64,000 bases of DNA, taken from Bacteroidia bacterium (GTDB lineage Bacteria > Bacteroidota > Bacteroidia > J057). The stretch is from positions 5,828,001-5,892,000 of the forward strand of contig JAWPMV010000001.1 of the NCBI GenBank assembly GCA_033391075.1. Reading direction: 5' to 3'. Below, piece after piece: positions 22,016 through 31,226 of the stretch. Under the pieces are notes generated by a model, which saw nothing but the letters and a program-made list of their open reading frames with translations, was not told where the DNA came from and ran no database searches. Numbering within the stretch: position 1 is the stretch's first letter; each line of letters starts with the position of its first letter. A program made the translations under genes and the position numbers.

Positions 22016-24850
22016 ATGAAATCACGATTACTTGCTCTTTCCCTGAGTCTTTTACTCCTCGCATGTTCTACTCCTCAAAGTCAGAACACGGAAGCAGACT
22101 TCAACATAGCTTTCGAAAAATTCCAATTGGACAACGGCCTTGAAGTTGTCATGCACATAGACAGGTCCGATCCTGTGGTCGCTGTAGCTCTCACTACACA
22201 TGTAGGCTCTGCCAGAGAAAAAGAAGGCAGAACGGGTTTCGCCCACTTATTTGAGCATCTCCTTTTCCTCGAATCTGAAAATCTGGGCAAAGGAGGATTA
22301 GATAAGATGAGTGCGCGAATTGGAGGTTCAGGAGCTAATGGTTCGACTTCCAGAGATCGCACCAATTATTTCCAGACAGTCCCCAAAGATGCCCTCGAAA
22401 AGATGATTTGGGCAGAGGCAGACAAATTGGGATGGTTTATCAATACGGTAACTGATCCCGTACTTGCCAAAGAGAAGCAAGTCGTAAAAAATGAAAAACG
22501 ACAAGGCATTGACAATCGTCCCTACGGACATACCCAATATGTGATTGACAAACACCTCTACCCATCCGACCATCCCTATAGTTGGCAGGTAATTGGCTCG
22601 CTGGAAGATTTACAAAATGCGACCCTGTCCGATGTAAAAGAGTTTTTCAATAGCTGGTATTCAACCAATAATACTACCCTCGTCATTTCGGGAGATTTTG
22701 AAGTAGCACAGGCGAAAGAATGGGTGCGCAAATACTTCGATGAAATTCCCAGAGGGGATCAAATCAGTCCTTTAGACAAAAGAGCGGGAAAGGTGGAGGA
22801 TATGCTGCGTCTTTATCATGAAGATAATTTTGCTCGATTGCCGGAACTCACCCTGGCCTGGCCGACGGTGGAATTGTACCATGCGGATTCTTATCCGCTC
22901 AGCGTATTAGCTACCTATTTATCTCAGGGCAAATCCGCTCCTCTCTATCAGCAGTTGGTGGAAAAGGATCAATTGACTTCGAATGTGCGGATGTCTAATT
23001 TCTCCTCAGAAATCGCCGGACAAGCCCAGTTGAGTGTTCGTACTTTTCCGGAAGTGGATTTGGATAAAGCTTTGAGTTCCATAGAGACAGCTTTTGCAAA
23101 GTTCGAACAGGAAGGGATTTCCCAAAAGGACTTAAACCGAATCAAAGCAGGGCAGGAAACCCGCTTCTATAATGGTCTATCCAGCGTATTGGGTAAAGGC
23201 TTCCAATTGGCCCAGTACAACATATTCGCGAAGGATCCAGGCTTTATCAATCAGGACATCCAAAATATCCTGAACGTAAGCAGGGATGATGTCATGCGTG
23301 TCTATAATCAGTATATCAAAGGAAAAAATTATGTGGCGACAAGTTTTGTCCCCCAGGGAAAGGTCGAACTGGCATTGGAAAATTCCAATCAGGCAGAAGT
23401 GGTAGAAGAAGTGATAAGCCAGGGTGCAGAGGAGAGCTTTGATCCTTCTCTTACAGCTTCTTATGAGCCCACTCCTTCATCTTTTGATAGAAGCGTCGAA
23501 CCTCCCTATGGAACTTCTCCGGAAGTAAGTATTCCTGATGTGTGGAAAGAGGAACTCCCCAATGGACTCAAGATTTATGGCATTGAAAACAATGAAGTTC
23601 CCCTGATCCAATTCAATATCGTCATCCCCGGAGGTCAGCTTCTGGAGGATATGGAAAAGACAGGCGTTTCCAATTTGCTTGCAAGCATGATGACCAAGGG
23701 CACGAAAAACAAAACTACCGAAGAGCTGGAAAATGCCATTCAGCAATTGGGAGCCTCAATCTTTGTCAGGGCCAATCGCGAAAACATCACGATCAGTGGA
23801 AATACCCTTGCGAAAAACTACGATAAAACGATGGCCTTGCTGGAAGAAATTCTGCTGGAACCCCGATGGGATGAAGAAGAATTTAACCTAGCGGTTTTGG
23901 AAGTAAAGAGCCAAATACAGCAACAGCAGGTAAATCCCAATTCTGTAGCCAGAAACAACTTCAACAAGCTCATATACGGCAACAACAACATTCGCTCCCA
24001 GGATATACTCGGATCAGCCGAATCTGTTGAGCAAATCAGTCTGCAAGACCTCAAGAACTATTTTGAGGACTATCTCTCGCCTTCTATTAGCCGCATGCAT
24101 GTGGTAGGTGCATTAGATAAGTCGAAGATTTTGAGTTCCTTAAACGGCCTGCAGGAAGCCTGGGAAGCTAAAGAAGTAAGTATTCCTGAGCAACCAGTAG
24201 CAGAAGCACCTGGCGCATCCAAAGTTTATTTCTATGACATTCCCGGTGCCAAACAGTCTGTTTTGCGAATTGGGTATCCTGCCCTGGCCGTTACAGATGA
24301 AGATTACTATCCGGCAACGGTTGCCAATTATATCCTCGGTGGAGGAGGTTTTGCTTCCCGACTCACCCAGGAACTCAGAGAAGGAAAGGGTTATACTTAT
24401 GGCATCAATTCTTTCTTTTCGGGCTCAGAAGCAAAAGGGTCCTTCACCATCGGCAGTGGCGTGAGGAGCAATGTTACCCTGGAGTCAACTCAATTGGTCA
24501 AAGAAATACTCGCTGACTATGGGCAGACCTTCACCGAAAAAGACCTGGAAACTACTAAAAGCTTCCTGATCAAAAGTAATGCGAGGGCCTTTGAAACGGC
24601 GGGCGCGAAACTAGGTATGCTGCAAAATATCAGCACCTATGGCTGGTCGGATGATTATATCAAGAAGAGGGAAGAAATTGTGAAGAATATTAGCCTGGAT
24701 CGCATCCGGGAACTCAGTGAAAAATATTTTGACGAATCCAGGATGTACTGGTTGGTTGTGGGGGATGCAAAGACTCAATTGGAACGCATGAATGATTTGG
24801 GCTTTGGGAGTCCGATCCTGCTCAATAAGATTAGCCTGGAGAAAGAGTAA
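22016..24850 (+). CDS. M16 family zinc metallopeptidase, two-domain lipoprotein
   Basis: The 944-aa protein has a lipoprotein signal (LLLLACS). The first M16 half carries the inverted zinc motif HLFEH (His77, Glu80, His81) and downstream Glu in KNEKRQGIDNRPYG. The second, inactive half starts near residue 510 and ends with the Arg/Tyr-type segment LGGGGFASRLTQELREGKGYTYG. It resembles pitrilysin-like peptidases that degrade peptides in the periplasm or on the outer membrane. The full clam-shell length is present. Confidence 0.92.
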   Translation: MKSRLLALSLSLLLLACSTPQSQNTEADFNIAFEKFQLDNGLEVVMHIDRSDPVVAVALTTHVGSAREKEGRTGFAHLFEHLLFLESENLGKGGLDKMSARIGGSGANGSTSRDRTNYFQTVPKDALEKMIWAEADKLGWFINTVTDPVLAKEKQVVKNEKRQGIDNRPYGHTQYVIDKHLYPSDHPYSWQVIGSLEDLQNATLSDVKEFFNSWYSTNNTTLVISGDFEVAQAKEWVRKYFDEIPRGDQISPLDKRAGKVEDMLRLYHEDNFARLPELTLAWPTVELYHADSYPLSVLATYLSQGKSAPLYQQLVEKDQLTSNVRMSNFSSEIAGQAQLSVRTFPEVDLDKALSSIETAFAKFEQEGISQKDLNRIKAGQETRFYNGLSSVLGKGFQLAQYNIFAKDPGFINQDIQNILNVSRDDVMRVYNQYIKGKNYVATSFVPQGKVELALENSNQAEVVEEVISQGAEESFDPSLTASYEPTPSSFDRSVEPPYGTSPEVSIPDVWKEELPNGLKIYGIENNEVPLIQFNIVIPGGQLLEDMEKTGVSNLLASMMTKGTKNKTTEELENAIQQLGASIFVRANRENITISGNTLAKNYDKTMALLEEILLEPRWDEEEFNLAVLEVKSQIQQQQVNPNSVARNNFNKLIYGNNNIRSQDILGSAESVEQISLQDLKNYFEDYLSPSISRMHVVGALDKSKILSSLNGLQEAWEAKEVSIPEQPVAEAPGASKVYFYDIPGAKQSVLRIGYPALAVTDEDYYPATVANYILGGGGFASRLTQELREGKGYTYGINSFFSGSEAKGSFTIGSGVRSNVTLESTQLVKEILADYGQTFTEKDLETTKSFLIKSNARAFETAGAKLGMLQNISTYGWSDDYIKKREEIVKNISLDRIRELSEKYFDESRMYWLVVGDAKTQLERMNDLGFGSPILLNKISLEKE

Positions 24851-24893
24851 AAAGCTGGGCGGTACCGAATTTCTGGGCATATAATGAAAAAAC

Positions 24894-24941
24894 ATCCGGG
24901 ATCTCTTGCCGCGAGCAGGGGTCCCGGATAAATTTTTTTTT
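24894..24941 (+). terminator. Intrinsic terminator after the M16 gene
   Basis: ATCCGGGATC pairs with GTCCCGGAT (one bulge), with CTCTTGC/GAGCAGG inside the loop. It is followed directly by AAATTTTTTTTT. This is a strong rho-independent terminator. Confidence 0.8.
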
Positions 24942-25079
24942 CAGCCTACTCCCAAAATTTTCCGGGATGATAACTCTGAGTAGTAGGGTTTTGCAAAGCT
25001 AAAGCTCTCCATTTTCCGTTTCTTCGTCCTTCTTCTTACTTATTAGCTATCTTGTTTACTTAGCAGGAAACCCTTACGC

Positions 25080-26783
25080 ATGATTGCCAAACAAAAATTT
25101 TTAGCCCTCATCCTTTTACTCCTCTTCTCAAGCAGTTGTGAGGAATCCCATGATCATATATCTGCAGATGTCATCATTTACGGAGGCACATCCGCAGGAG
25201 TGTCTGCTGCTATCCAGACAGCAAGGCTTGGAAAATCTGTCATATTGATCGAACCTACAAAACGGCTAGGAGGCCTTACTACAGGAGGCTTAGGACAAAC
25301 CGATATCGGGAACAAACAGGTAATTGGAGGCATTTCACGTGAGTTTTACCAAAACATCAAAAAACATTATGCAGATTCTGCTAATTGGGTCTGGCAAAAA
25401 AGAGCTGAATACCGTGATGGTGGGCAAACGCGTAGCAAGACAGGAGAAGATGCGATGTGGACTTTTGAGCCCTCTGCCGCACTTGAGGTTTACCAGGAAA
25501 TGCTTCAGTCCTTAGACATCAAAATAGTCTATAAAGAGCGCCTCAATCGAGCTACAGGTGTTTCGAAAACAGGCAATCGTATTTCATCTATATCTATGGA
25601 ATCCGGTGCCAGCTATGAGGCAAAAATGTTTATAGATGCGAGCTATGAAGGGGACCTAATGGCAGCAAGCGGAGTGTCCTATACTGTGGGGAGAGAGTCC
25701 AATGATCAGTATGGCGAAACCCTAAACGGCATCCAGGCCTGTGAATACGCCCAAACCCTCCTGGAAACGACTTCCCATAATGCCGTACATCACAATTTCA
25801 TCGAAGGGGTTGATCCCTATGTAGTGAAAGGCGATTCAACAAGTGGACTCTTAGCTTTTATTTCTGAAGGAGGCGCGGGTATAGAAGGAGCAGGTGATCA
25901 AGGAATTCAGGCTTACTGTTTCCGAATGACCCTGACAGACCATCCCGATAATCGAATCCCCTTTCAAAAACCCGAGAATTATCGGGAGCAGGATTATGAG
26001 CTTCTTTTTCGCAATTATGAAGCAGCGAAGGGTCCGATAGAGGAAATGTACACCTATGGAGATCGCCTTCTTCCCTGGATCAATTCCTCCATGCCCAACC
26101 GGAAAACAGATACCAATAATCAGAAAGGATTTTCTACCGACTTTATCGGACAAAACTGGGACTATCCGGAAGCCTCTTATGAAGAGCGCGAAACGATTAT
26201 AAATCGCCATCGAGCATATCAACAGGGATTGATGTGGACCCTTGCTTATCATCCCCGAATACCTGAAAAAGTGCGAGCCCTTGTATCGAAATGGGGAACT
26301 TGCAAAGATGAATATGAGCGTGCAGATGGTTGGCAACAGCAACTATACATTAGAGAGGCTCGCCGCATGATCAGTGAGTATGTCATGACACAAAAAAATT
26401 GCGAAGGCATAGAAGTAGTCAAAGATCCCATCGGCATGGCAGCTTATGGGATGGATTCGCACCATATCAAGCGCTATGTAAACGAGCAAGGATTTGTAGA
26501 AAATGAAGGCAATGTAGAGGCTTCTGTTAAAGCGCCCTTTCCCATAAGCTATCAATCTCTCGTACCTAAGAATAAGGAATGCACAAATCTTGTCGTGCCC
26601 ATTTGCCTCAGCGCTTCACACATTGCCTTTGGATCCATTCGTATGGAGCCGGTTTTTATGATATTGGGCCAAAGTGCAGCAACCATTGCCTGCATGAGTA
26701 TAGATGCTGATAAGGCCGTTCAGGAGTTGGAATATGAGGAACTCGAAAAGGAATTGCTTGCTCAGGGACAAATATTAGAATAA
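25080..26783 (+). CDS. FAD-dependent oxidoreductase lipoprotein
   Basis: A lipoprotein signal ends at SSSCEE. The FAD-binding Rossmann motif follows at once: DVIIYGGTSAGVSAAIQTARLGKSVILIEPTKRLGGLTTGG, placing it in the FAD_oxidored (PF12831) group. FIDASYEGDLMAASGVSY is a second family hallmark, and the C-terminal SASHIAFGSIRMEPVFMILGQSAATIA closes the FAD site. Relatives occur in polysaccharide or sugar-modifying loci, but no such genes are near here. The substrate is unknown. Confidence 0.88.
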   Translation: MIAKQKFLALILLLLFSSSCEESHDHISADVIIYGGTSAGVSAAIQTARLGKSVILIEPTKRLGGLTTGGLGQTDIGNKQVIGGISREFYQNIKKHYADSANWVWQKRAEYRDGGQTRSKTGEDAMWTFEPSAALEVYQEMLQSLDIKIVYKERLNRATGVSKTGNRISSISMESGASYEAKMFIDASYEGDLMAASGVSYTVGRESNDQYGETLNGIQACEYAQTLLETTSHNAVHHNFIEGVDPYVVKGDSTSGLLAFISEGGAGIEGAGDQGIQAYCFRMTLTDHPDNRIPFQKPENYREQDYELLFRNYEAAKGPIEEMYTYGDRLLPWINSSMPNRKTDTNNQKGFSTDFIGQNWDYPEASYEERETIINRHRAYQQGLMWTLAYHPRIPEKVRALVSKWGTCKDEYERADGWQQQLYIREARRMISEYVMTQKNCEGIEVVKDPIGMAAYGMDSHHIKRYVNEQGFVENEGNVEASVKAPFPISYQSLVPKNKECTNLVVPICLSASHIAFGSIRMEPVFMILGQSAATIACMSIDADKAVQELEYEELEKELLAQGQILE

Positions 26784-26849
26784 AGAGTATATAAAGGCAG
26801 GAAATCTATTTCCCTTCTTTCCTCTAAAGCCAAAAACACATTGAAAGCT

Positions 26850-27650
26850 ATGAAGCTGCGAATTATTTCCATTCTGGCATTTAGCCTCTCCTCCTCCTTT
26901 CTCTCAGCGCAAATCAATTGGAATACACCTTTTGAAGATTGCGGGATACAAGGGAGCATCACGATTTTCGACTATAAACTTGGTCGATGGATGAGCAATG
27001 ACATAGAAGACAGTCAATATGCCACTCTTCCAGCATCCACTTTTAAAATTGTCAATACCCTCATAGCTCTGGAAACGGGAGCTGTCAAAGATGAGAACGA
27101 AATCATTCCCTGGATCACGGATTATGACACGCTGAAGTACGGCCATCGACCTGATATTTATCATAGCATGAGTATGAAAGAAGCCTTCAGATTGTCTGCA
27201 GGTTGGGCCTATATTGAGTTGGCGAAAAGAATCGGCAAAGACCGATACAGGGACATATTGACGCAAATTGGCTATGGGAATGTTGATCTATCAATAGATG
27301 ATCCTGACTTCTGGAACTTTGGAAAGTTTGCGATTTCCCCGGCAAATCAGATTCGGGTATTGGTAGATATCTATGAAGAAAAGCTGCCTTTCTCCGAAAG
27401 CTCTTTCAAAACGCTCAAAGAAATGATGATAGTGGAGGAAAGGGATACCTACACCCTCCGAGCAAAAACCGGATGGACCCGAGATGGAGGCAAGGATACA
27501 GGCTGGTGGGTGGGATACATTGAGAAAGCTGATAATATTTATTTTTTTGCTACCCGTTTGATTAAAAGCAGGACAGAGGCCAATCCCAATTTTGGGAATT
27601 GTAGAAAGGAAATCAGCAAACGCATCTTCAAAGAACTGGGTATATTATAA
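26850..27650 (+). CDS. Class D beta-lactamase-like protein
   Basis: The ATG at 26850 starts a signal peptide ending LSAQ; a TTG lies nine bases upstream. Class D motifs are visible: Ser63-Thr-Phe-Lys66 (nucleophile and carbamylated Lys), Tyr-Gly-Asn at 142-144, Trp155 in DPDFWNF, and Lys206-Thr-Gly, with GWWVGY after it. The second motif, usually Ser-x-Val, reads Ser116-Ala-Gly. It may be an OXA-type enzyme that hydrolyses penicillins or a related acyl-transferring protein. Genomic context gives no resistance island, so it looks like a resident chromosomal gene. Confidence 0.85.
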   Translation: MKLRIISILAFSLSSSFLSAQINWNTPFEDCGIQGSITIFDYKLGRWMSNDIEDSQYATLPASTFKIVNTLIALETGAVKDENEIIPWITDYDTLKYGHRPDIYHSMSMKEAFRLSAGWAYIELAKRIGKDRYRDILTQIGYGNVDLSIDDPDFWNFGKFAISPANQIRVLVDIYEEKLPFSESSFKTLKEMMIVEERDTYTLRAKTGWTRDGGKDTGWWVGYIEKADNIYFFATRLIKSRTEANPNFGNCRKEISKRIFKELGIL

Positions 27651-27671
27651 ACCCATCCGAATCCATTAACC

Positions 27672-28148
27672 ATGAATACTCCCCAAGACCCGGAACTCAG
27701 GATCCTATCCATCAGAGAAAATCCTTCTTACAAGGACAAAGCCATCGCCTATTTTCAACAATGCTGGTCAAGTGTAGATCCCATCATCTACAAAGATGCG
27801 ATTAGCCATAGCCTTTCAGCCCGAAACTTCCTCCCTCAATGGTACCTCCTGATAAAGGGAGAAACAATCATTGGTTGTGCAGGCCTGATCACCAATGACT
27901 TCATAAGCAGAGTAGATTTATACCCGTGGATTTGTGCGGTCTATATTGAGGAAGCAGAAAGGGGTAAGGCTTATGCGACTTTGCTCATGGAAAAGGCAAA
28001 GGAAGACACAAAGAAAGCAGGCTTTGATTATTTGTACCTGAGCACCAGTCATGTGGGCTATTACGAGAAATACGGGTTCACATACATCGGACAAGGACAT
28101 CATCCCTGGGGAGAGTCTTCCAGGATTTATGAAATAGAAGTAGCCTGA
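27672..28148 (+). CDS. GNAT family N-acetyltransferase
   Basis: The 158-aa protein has the GNAT fold: GCAGLI strand, then the acetyl-CoA pocket VYIEEAERGKAYATLLMEKA (the Arg/Gln-x-x-Gly-x-Ala motif at about residues 97-103) and YLSTSHVGYYEKYGFTYIG near the C-terminus. It transfers an acetyl group from acetyl-CoA to an amine; the acceptor is unknown. It follows the beta-lactamase-like gene after 21 bp, so the two may be co-transcribed. Confidence 0.88.
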   Translation: MNTPQDPELRILSIRENPSYKDKAIAYFQQCWSSVDPIIYKDAISHSLSARNFLPQWYLLIKGETIIGCAGLITNDFISRVDLYPWICAVYIEEAERGKAYATLLMEKAKEDTKKAGFDYLYLSTSHVGYYEKYGFTYIGQGHHPWGESSRIYEIEVA

Positions 28149-28261
28149 AATTCTTCTTGACAGGGGAAAGATCTCCTCGATTAAGTGAAAGACAAATTAG
28201 CCTGCCTTAAGAATTTTGCCTTATCTTGAAATCTCTCCCCACACCGAAAAACTGCTATTGA

Positions 28262-29008
28262 ATGCTTTGCAAAAATTGTTCACAGAAAGTCAAAGGAAAT
28301 TTTTGCCAGAACTGTGGCCAAAAGACCAATGTAGGGCGCATAGATTTCAACTACCTGATCAAGGAAGTTCCCCAGAGCTTTTTTCAATTGGATCGTGGCT
28401 TTTTTTTTACCGTCAGGGAGTTATTTCTTCGACCGGGACATAGTTTGCGAGAATTTATCGGGGGAAAGCGCAAGAATTTCTACAAACCCATTGCCTTTGT
28501 ATTGATCACTTCTACCCTGTATGTTTTGTCTACCTATCTGATGGGCACCAAAACCTTTATGGCAGAAATGCTCATAGGTTTCACGGAAGGAATACAAGCC
28601 AGTGATTTCCAGAATGGAGGAAAAACGGTAGATTGGATCGTCAAGAATCAAAGCTATCTGGCTTTTCTCGTCTTGCCCATCTTCTCTCTGGCTTCTTATC
28701 TAGCCTTTATCCGGTCTGACTACAATTACATCGAGCACCTCATCCTTAATCTTTACATTTCAGGCCAGCAAATGCTCATATACCTGATGTTTTCCTTTAT
28801 CGGTACAGACGAAAATGCCTGGATAGCTACACCCATCATATTGGGTATAACGTATAATATCTGGACTTATCTTCAATTTTTTAATGAAAAAAAGCTGGCG
28901 ACAAGATTCTGGCTCATTGGACTGAGTTACCTCATATTTTTTGCCATTCCTTTTCTCATTCTGTTCATTGCCGGAACGATTGTCAACCTCTTTTCAATGA
29001 CCACATAA
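28262..29008 (+). CDS. DUF3667 zinc-ribbon membrane protein
   Basis: The 248-aa protein begins with a zinc ribbon (CKNCSQKVKGNFCQNCGQK), then the DUF3667 segment (FFFTVRELFLRPGHSLREFIGGKRKNFYKPIAF). Four or five hydrophobic segments follow to the C-terminus. The family is common in Bacteroidota and has no assigned role. The neighbours (GNAT, RDD) give no clear pathway. Confidence 0.88.
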   Translation: MLCKNCSQKVKGNFCQNCGQKTNVGRIDFNYLIKEVPQSFFQLDRGFFFTVRELFLRPGHSLREFIGGKRKNFYKPIAFVLITSTLYVLSTYLMGTKTFMAEMLIGFTEGIQASDFQNGGKTVDWIVKNQSYLAFLVLPIFSLASYLAFIRSDYNYIEHLILNLYISGQQMLIYLMFSFIGTDENAWIATPIILGITYNIWTYLQFFNEKKLATRFWLIGLSYLIFFAIPFLILFIAGTIVNLFSMTT

Positions 29009-29096
29009 AATGTGAAATGGTATTCTTTTCCTTATTTTTAAGCGGAAGGAATACCTCTGTTAGATTCCTATTTTTACAATCAGAAAGCAGGCAATC

Positions 29097-29513
29097 ATGA
29101 TCATTGAAGCATCTAAAAAGAAACGTTTATTAAACTTCATCTTTGACCTGATTACCATTGGAATCCTGATGGAAATCACATTTCAACTTGAAGCACTTGT
29201 CGAGAATAAAACTCCCCTTAAAGTCCTTCGGGTAATTATTGTTTTCGGGGGTTACTACATTCCAATGGAGTACTTCCTTGGCAAGACACTAGGCAAATTC
29301 TTAACAAAAACCCGGGTCGTAAATGAAGAGGGTGAAAAAATAGATTTTCGGCAAGCCGTTATGAGATTTTTATGTCGTTGGATCCCTTTCGAGTTTTTAT
29401 CTTTAGGATTAGGCCATGATGCAAAGGCCTGGCATGATTTACTTACAAAGACCCATGTGATTGATGAGGAAAAACAGGCTGAACTTAGCGATAAAATATC
29501 AGAATTGGGCTAG
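29097..29513 (+). CDS. RDD family membrane protein
   Basis: The 138-aa protein has the RDD pattern: a first membrane helix near RLLNFIFDLITIGIL (the usual Arg-Asp-Asp reduced to a Phe-Asp pair), then YYIPMEYFLGKTLGKFLTKTRVVNEEG and FLCRWIPFEF. RDD proteins are small inner-membrane proteins, some implicated in ion or metabolite transport. No partner is evident. Confidence 0.82.
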   Translation: MIIEASKKKRLLNFIFDLITIGILMEITFQLEALVENKTPLKVLRVIIVFGGYYIPMEYFLGKTLGKFLTKTRVVNEEGEKIDFRQAVMRFLCRWIPFEFLSLGLGHDAKAWHDLLTKTHVIDEEKQAELSDKISELG

Positions 29514-29555
29514 GCAAATGTTTCCGCATCAGATCAGAAACAAGGAATAAAATAT

Positions 29556-30542
29556 ATGAAAATCCTCATTACCGGCAGTAGTGGCCATCTGGGAGAAGCC
29601 CTGATCAGGGTGCTACAAAAAGAGTCTCATGAAATCATTGCTGTAGATTACAAAGCCTCTGATTTCACGACTCATCAGGGTTCCATCACGGATCGGGAAT
29701 TTGTTCGCAACTGTATGCAGGGAGTGGATACCGTCATTCACGCAGCGACCCTTCATAAACCCCATATTGTCACCCATAGCAAAGCGGAATTTGTCTCTAC
29801 TAATACCCTGGGAACGCTAAACTTATTGGAGGAAGCCAGATTGCAAGGGAGCAAATCCTTCATCTTCACCAGTACGACCAGTACCTTTGGAGATGCCTTG
29901 CGCCCCAAAGCAGGAGAAGCAGCCAAATGGATAGATGAAAGGGTGGTTCCCAAACCCAAGAATATTTATGGAGTGAGCAAAACCGCTGCCGAGGACATTT
30001 GCCAGCTCTATTATCGAAATCATAAACTCCCTTGCCTGATCCTCAAAACTTCCCGTTTCTTTCTGGAAGAAGATGATGATAAGGATAAACGAGCCAAATT
30101 CTCAGATCCCAACCTCAAAGCCAATGAATACTTGCATAGAAGGGTAGATATCGCCGATGCGGTTGAGGCACATTTGCTGGCCATAGAAAAGGCTGAAGAA
30201 ATCGGTTTTGGAAAATATATCATCAGTGCCACGACGCCCTTTAGCAAAGCGGATTTGCCCGAATTGAATTCAGATGTAGCCAAGGTACTGGCAAGGATTC
30301 ATCCCAACTTCCCAGAGATTTATGAATCAGTTGGTTGGAAAATGTTCGACCAAATCGGCCGTGTTTATGTAAATGAAAAAGCAAGACGAGAACTGGGATG
30401 GAAACCAAGATATGACTTTGCTTATGTGCTGGATTGTCTGAAAAAAGGGAAAGAATACCGTAGCGACTTAGCCCTGGAAGTAGGCATCAAGAAATACCAT
30501 GATCAGGTATTTGAAGAAGGCCCTTATCCAGTCAATGAGTAG
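29556..30542 (+). CDS. NAD-dependent epimerase/dehydratase (extended SDR)
   Basis: The 328-aa protein starts with the nucleotide-binding loop ILITGSSGHLGEALIRVL and has the catalytic YGVSKTAAED (Tyr-x-x-x-Lys) at about residue 138, as in extended short-chain dehydrogenases. It probably acts on a nucleotide sugar or a related ketone. No sugar-nucleotide pathway genes are adjacent, so the substrate stays open. Confidence 0.88.
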   Translation: MKILITGSSGHLGEALIRVLQKESHEIIAVDYKASDFTTHQGSITDREFVRNCMQGVDTVIHAATLHKPHIVTHSKAEFVSTNTLGTLNLLEEARLQGSKSFIFTSTTSTFGDALRPKAGEAAKWIDERVVPKPKNIYGVSKTAAEDICQLYYRNHKLPCLILKTSRFFLEEDDDKDKRAKFSDPNLKANEYLHRRVDIADAVEAHLLAIEKAEEIGFGKYIISATTPFSKADLPELNSDVAKVLARIHPNFPEIYESVGWKMFDQIGRVYVNEKARRELGWKPRYDFAYVLDCLKKGKEYRSDLALEVGIKKYHDQVFEEGPYPVNE

Positions 30543-30573
30543 TTGGATTTCAATCCCGAAACCCACAGCCCAG

Positions 30574-30680
30574 CTGTCATTGCGAGCCTGTATTACAGGC
30601 GAAGCAATCTCCTTGATACCGAATAAACTTTTCATAGTTAAAGAGATTGCTTCGCCCAATATTTGAGCTCGCAATGACAG
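30574..30680. repeat. 107-bp palindromic MITE/REP-like element
   Basis: CTGTCATTGCGAGC at 30574 and GCTCGCAATGACAG at 30667 are perfect 14-bp inverted ends. Inside them GCGAAGCAATCTC (30599) and GAGATTGCTTCGC (30643) form a second perfect 13-bp pair. The whole can fold into one cruciform. Palindromes with GTCATTGCGAGC ends are dispersed in many bacterial genomes. It carries no ORF. Confidence 0.85.
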
Positions 30681-30702
30681 GGATGCTGAATTTTTGAAAA
30701 AG

Positions 30703-30773
30703 GTGTTGGCGTGTTGGAGTTGGATCTCCAAATATCCTCCAGCAAATATTAGAATACGAGAACACCCGAACAC
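30703..30773. repeat. GTGTTGNN octamer hairpin, copy 1
   Basis: Two octamers, GTGTTGGC and GTGTTGGA, at 30703-30718 are mirrored by AACACCCGAACAC at 30761-30773. It belongs to a four-member family in this window (also 38863, 50947 and 59755). It lies 160 bp behind the epimerase gene. Confidence 0.55.
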
Positions 30774-30972
30774 TTATCATTTTCCCTATCCAAAGCTATA
30801 ATCTCAGTCTCAACCCTTTACCAAAGAGGGAAAGAAGGCGAATTGATCCTGGAAGAATGGTGGCAGCGAATTGATTATATAAGCAAGCCTTTCTTTGAAA
30901 AACTTATCAACAAATCTGTTAGTAACTTTACTTCTCCCGCAAAGGGCCGATGCCTAATTTCGTCCTACATAA

Positions 30973-31100
30973 TTGCACAGCGAGGTAATTTTCTCAGTGA
31001 AAATTAAACAAGGGGAATCGTGTGAAATTCACGAGCTGTCGCGCAACTGTAAATGCGCTGTACACCCAGCCATAAGCCAGACTACCTTCCTTGATTGTGC
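30973..31100 (+). promoter_or_regulatory. Cobalamin (B12) riboswitch
   Basis: The conserved core is plain: AAGGGGAATCGTGTGAAATTC, then GAGCTGTCGCGCAACTGTAAATGCGCTG, then the B12-box-like AAGCCAGACTACCTTCC at about 31074-31090. A closing P1 stem pairs GCACA (30975) with TGTGC (31096). A second hairpin and a GC-rich stretch separate it from the nrdB-like start at 31227. Adenosylcobalamin binding should switch off the downstream ribonucleotide reductase operon. Confidence 0.88.
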
Positions 31101-31226
31101 GGATGTTGCTTTCGCATCAAAAGCAGATATCCGAAGCACGGACGCCTCATGCATTTTGGGGAAATAGCCTGGCTCCGCTGTCAAACATATCGCTTTTGAT
31201 TTCCTGAAACCTTTAAACAAAGCGAT

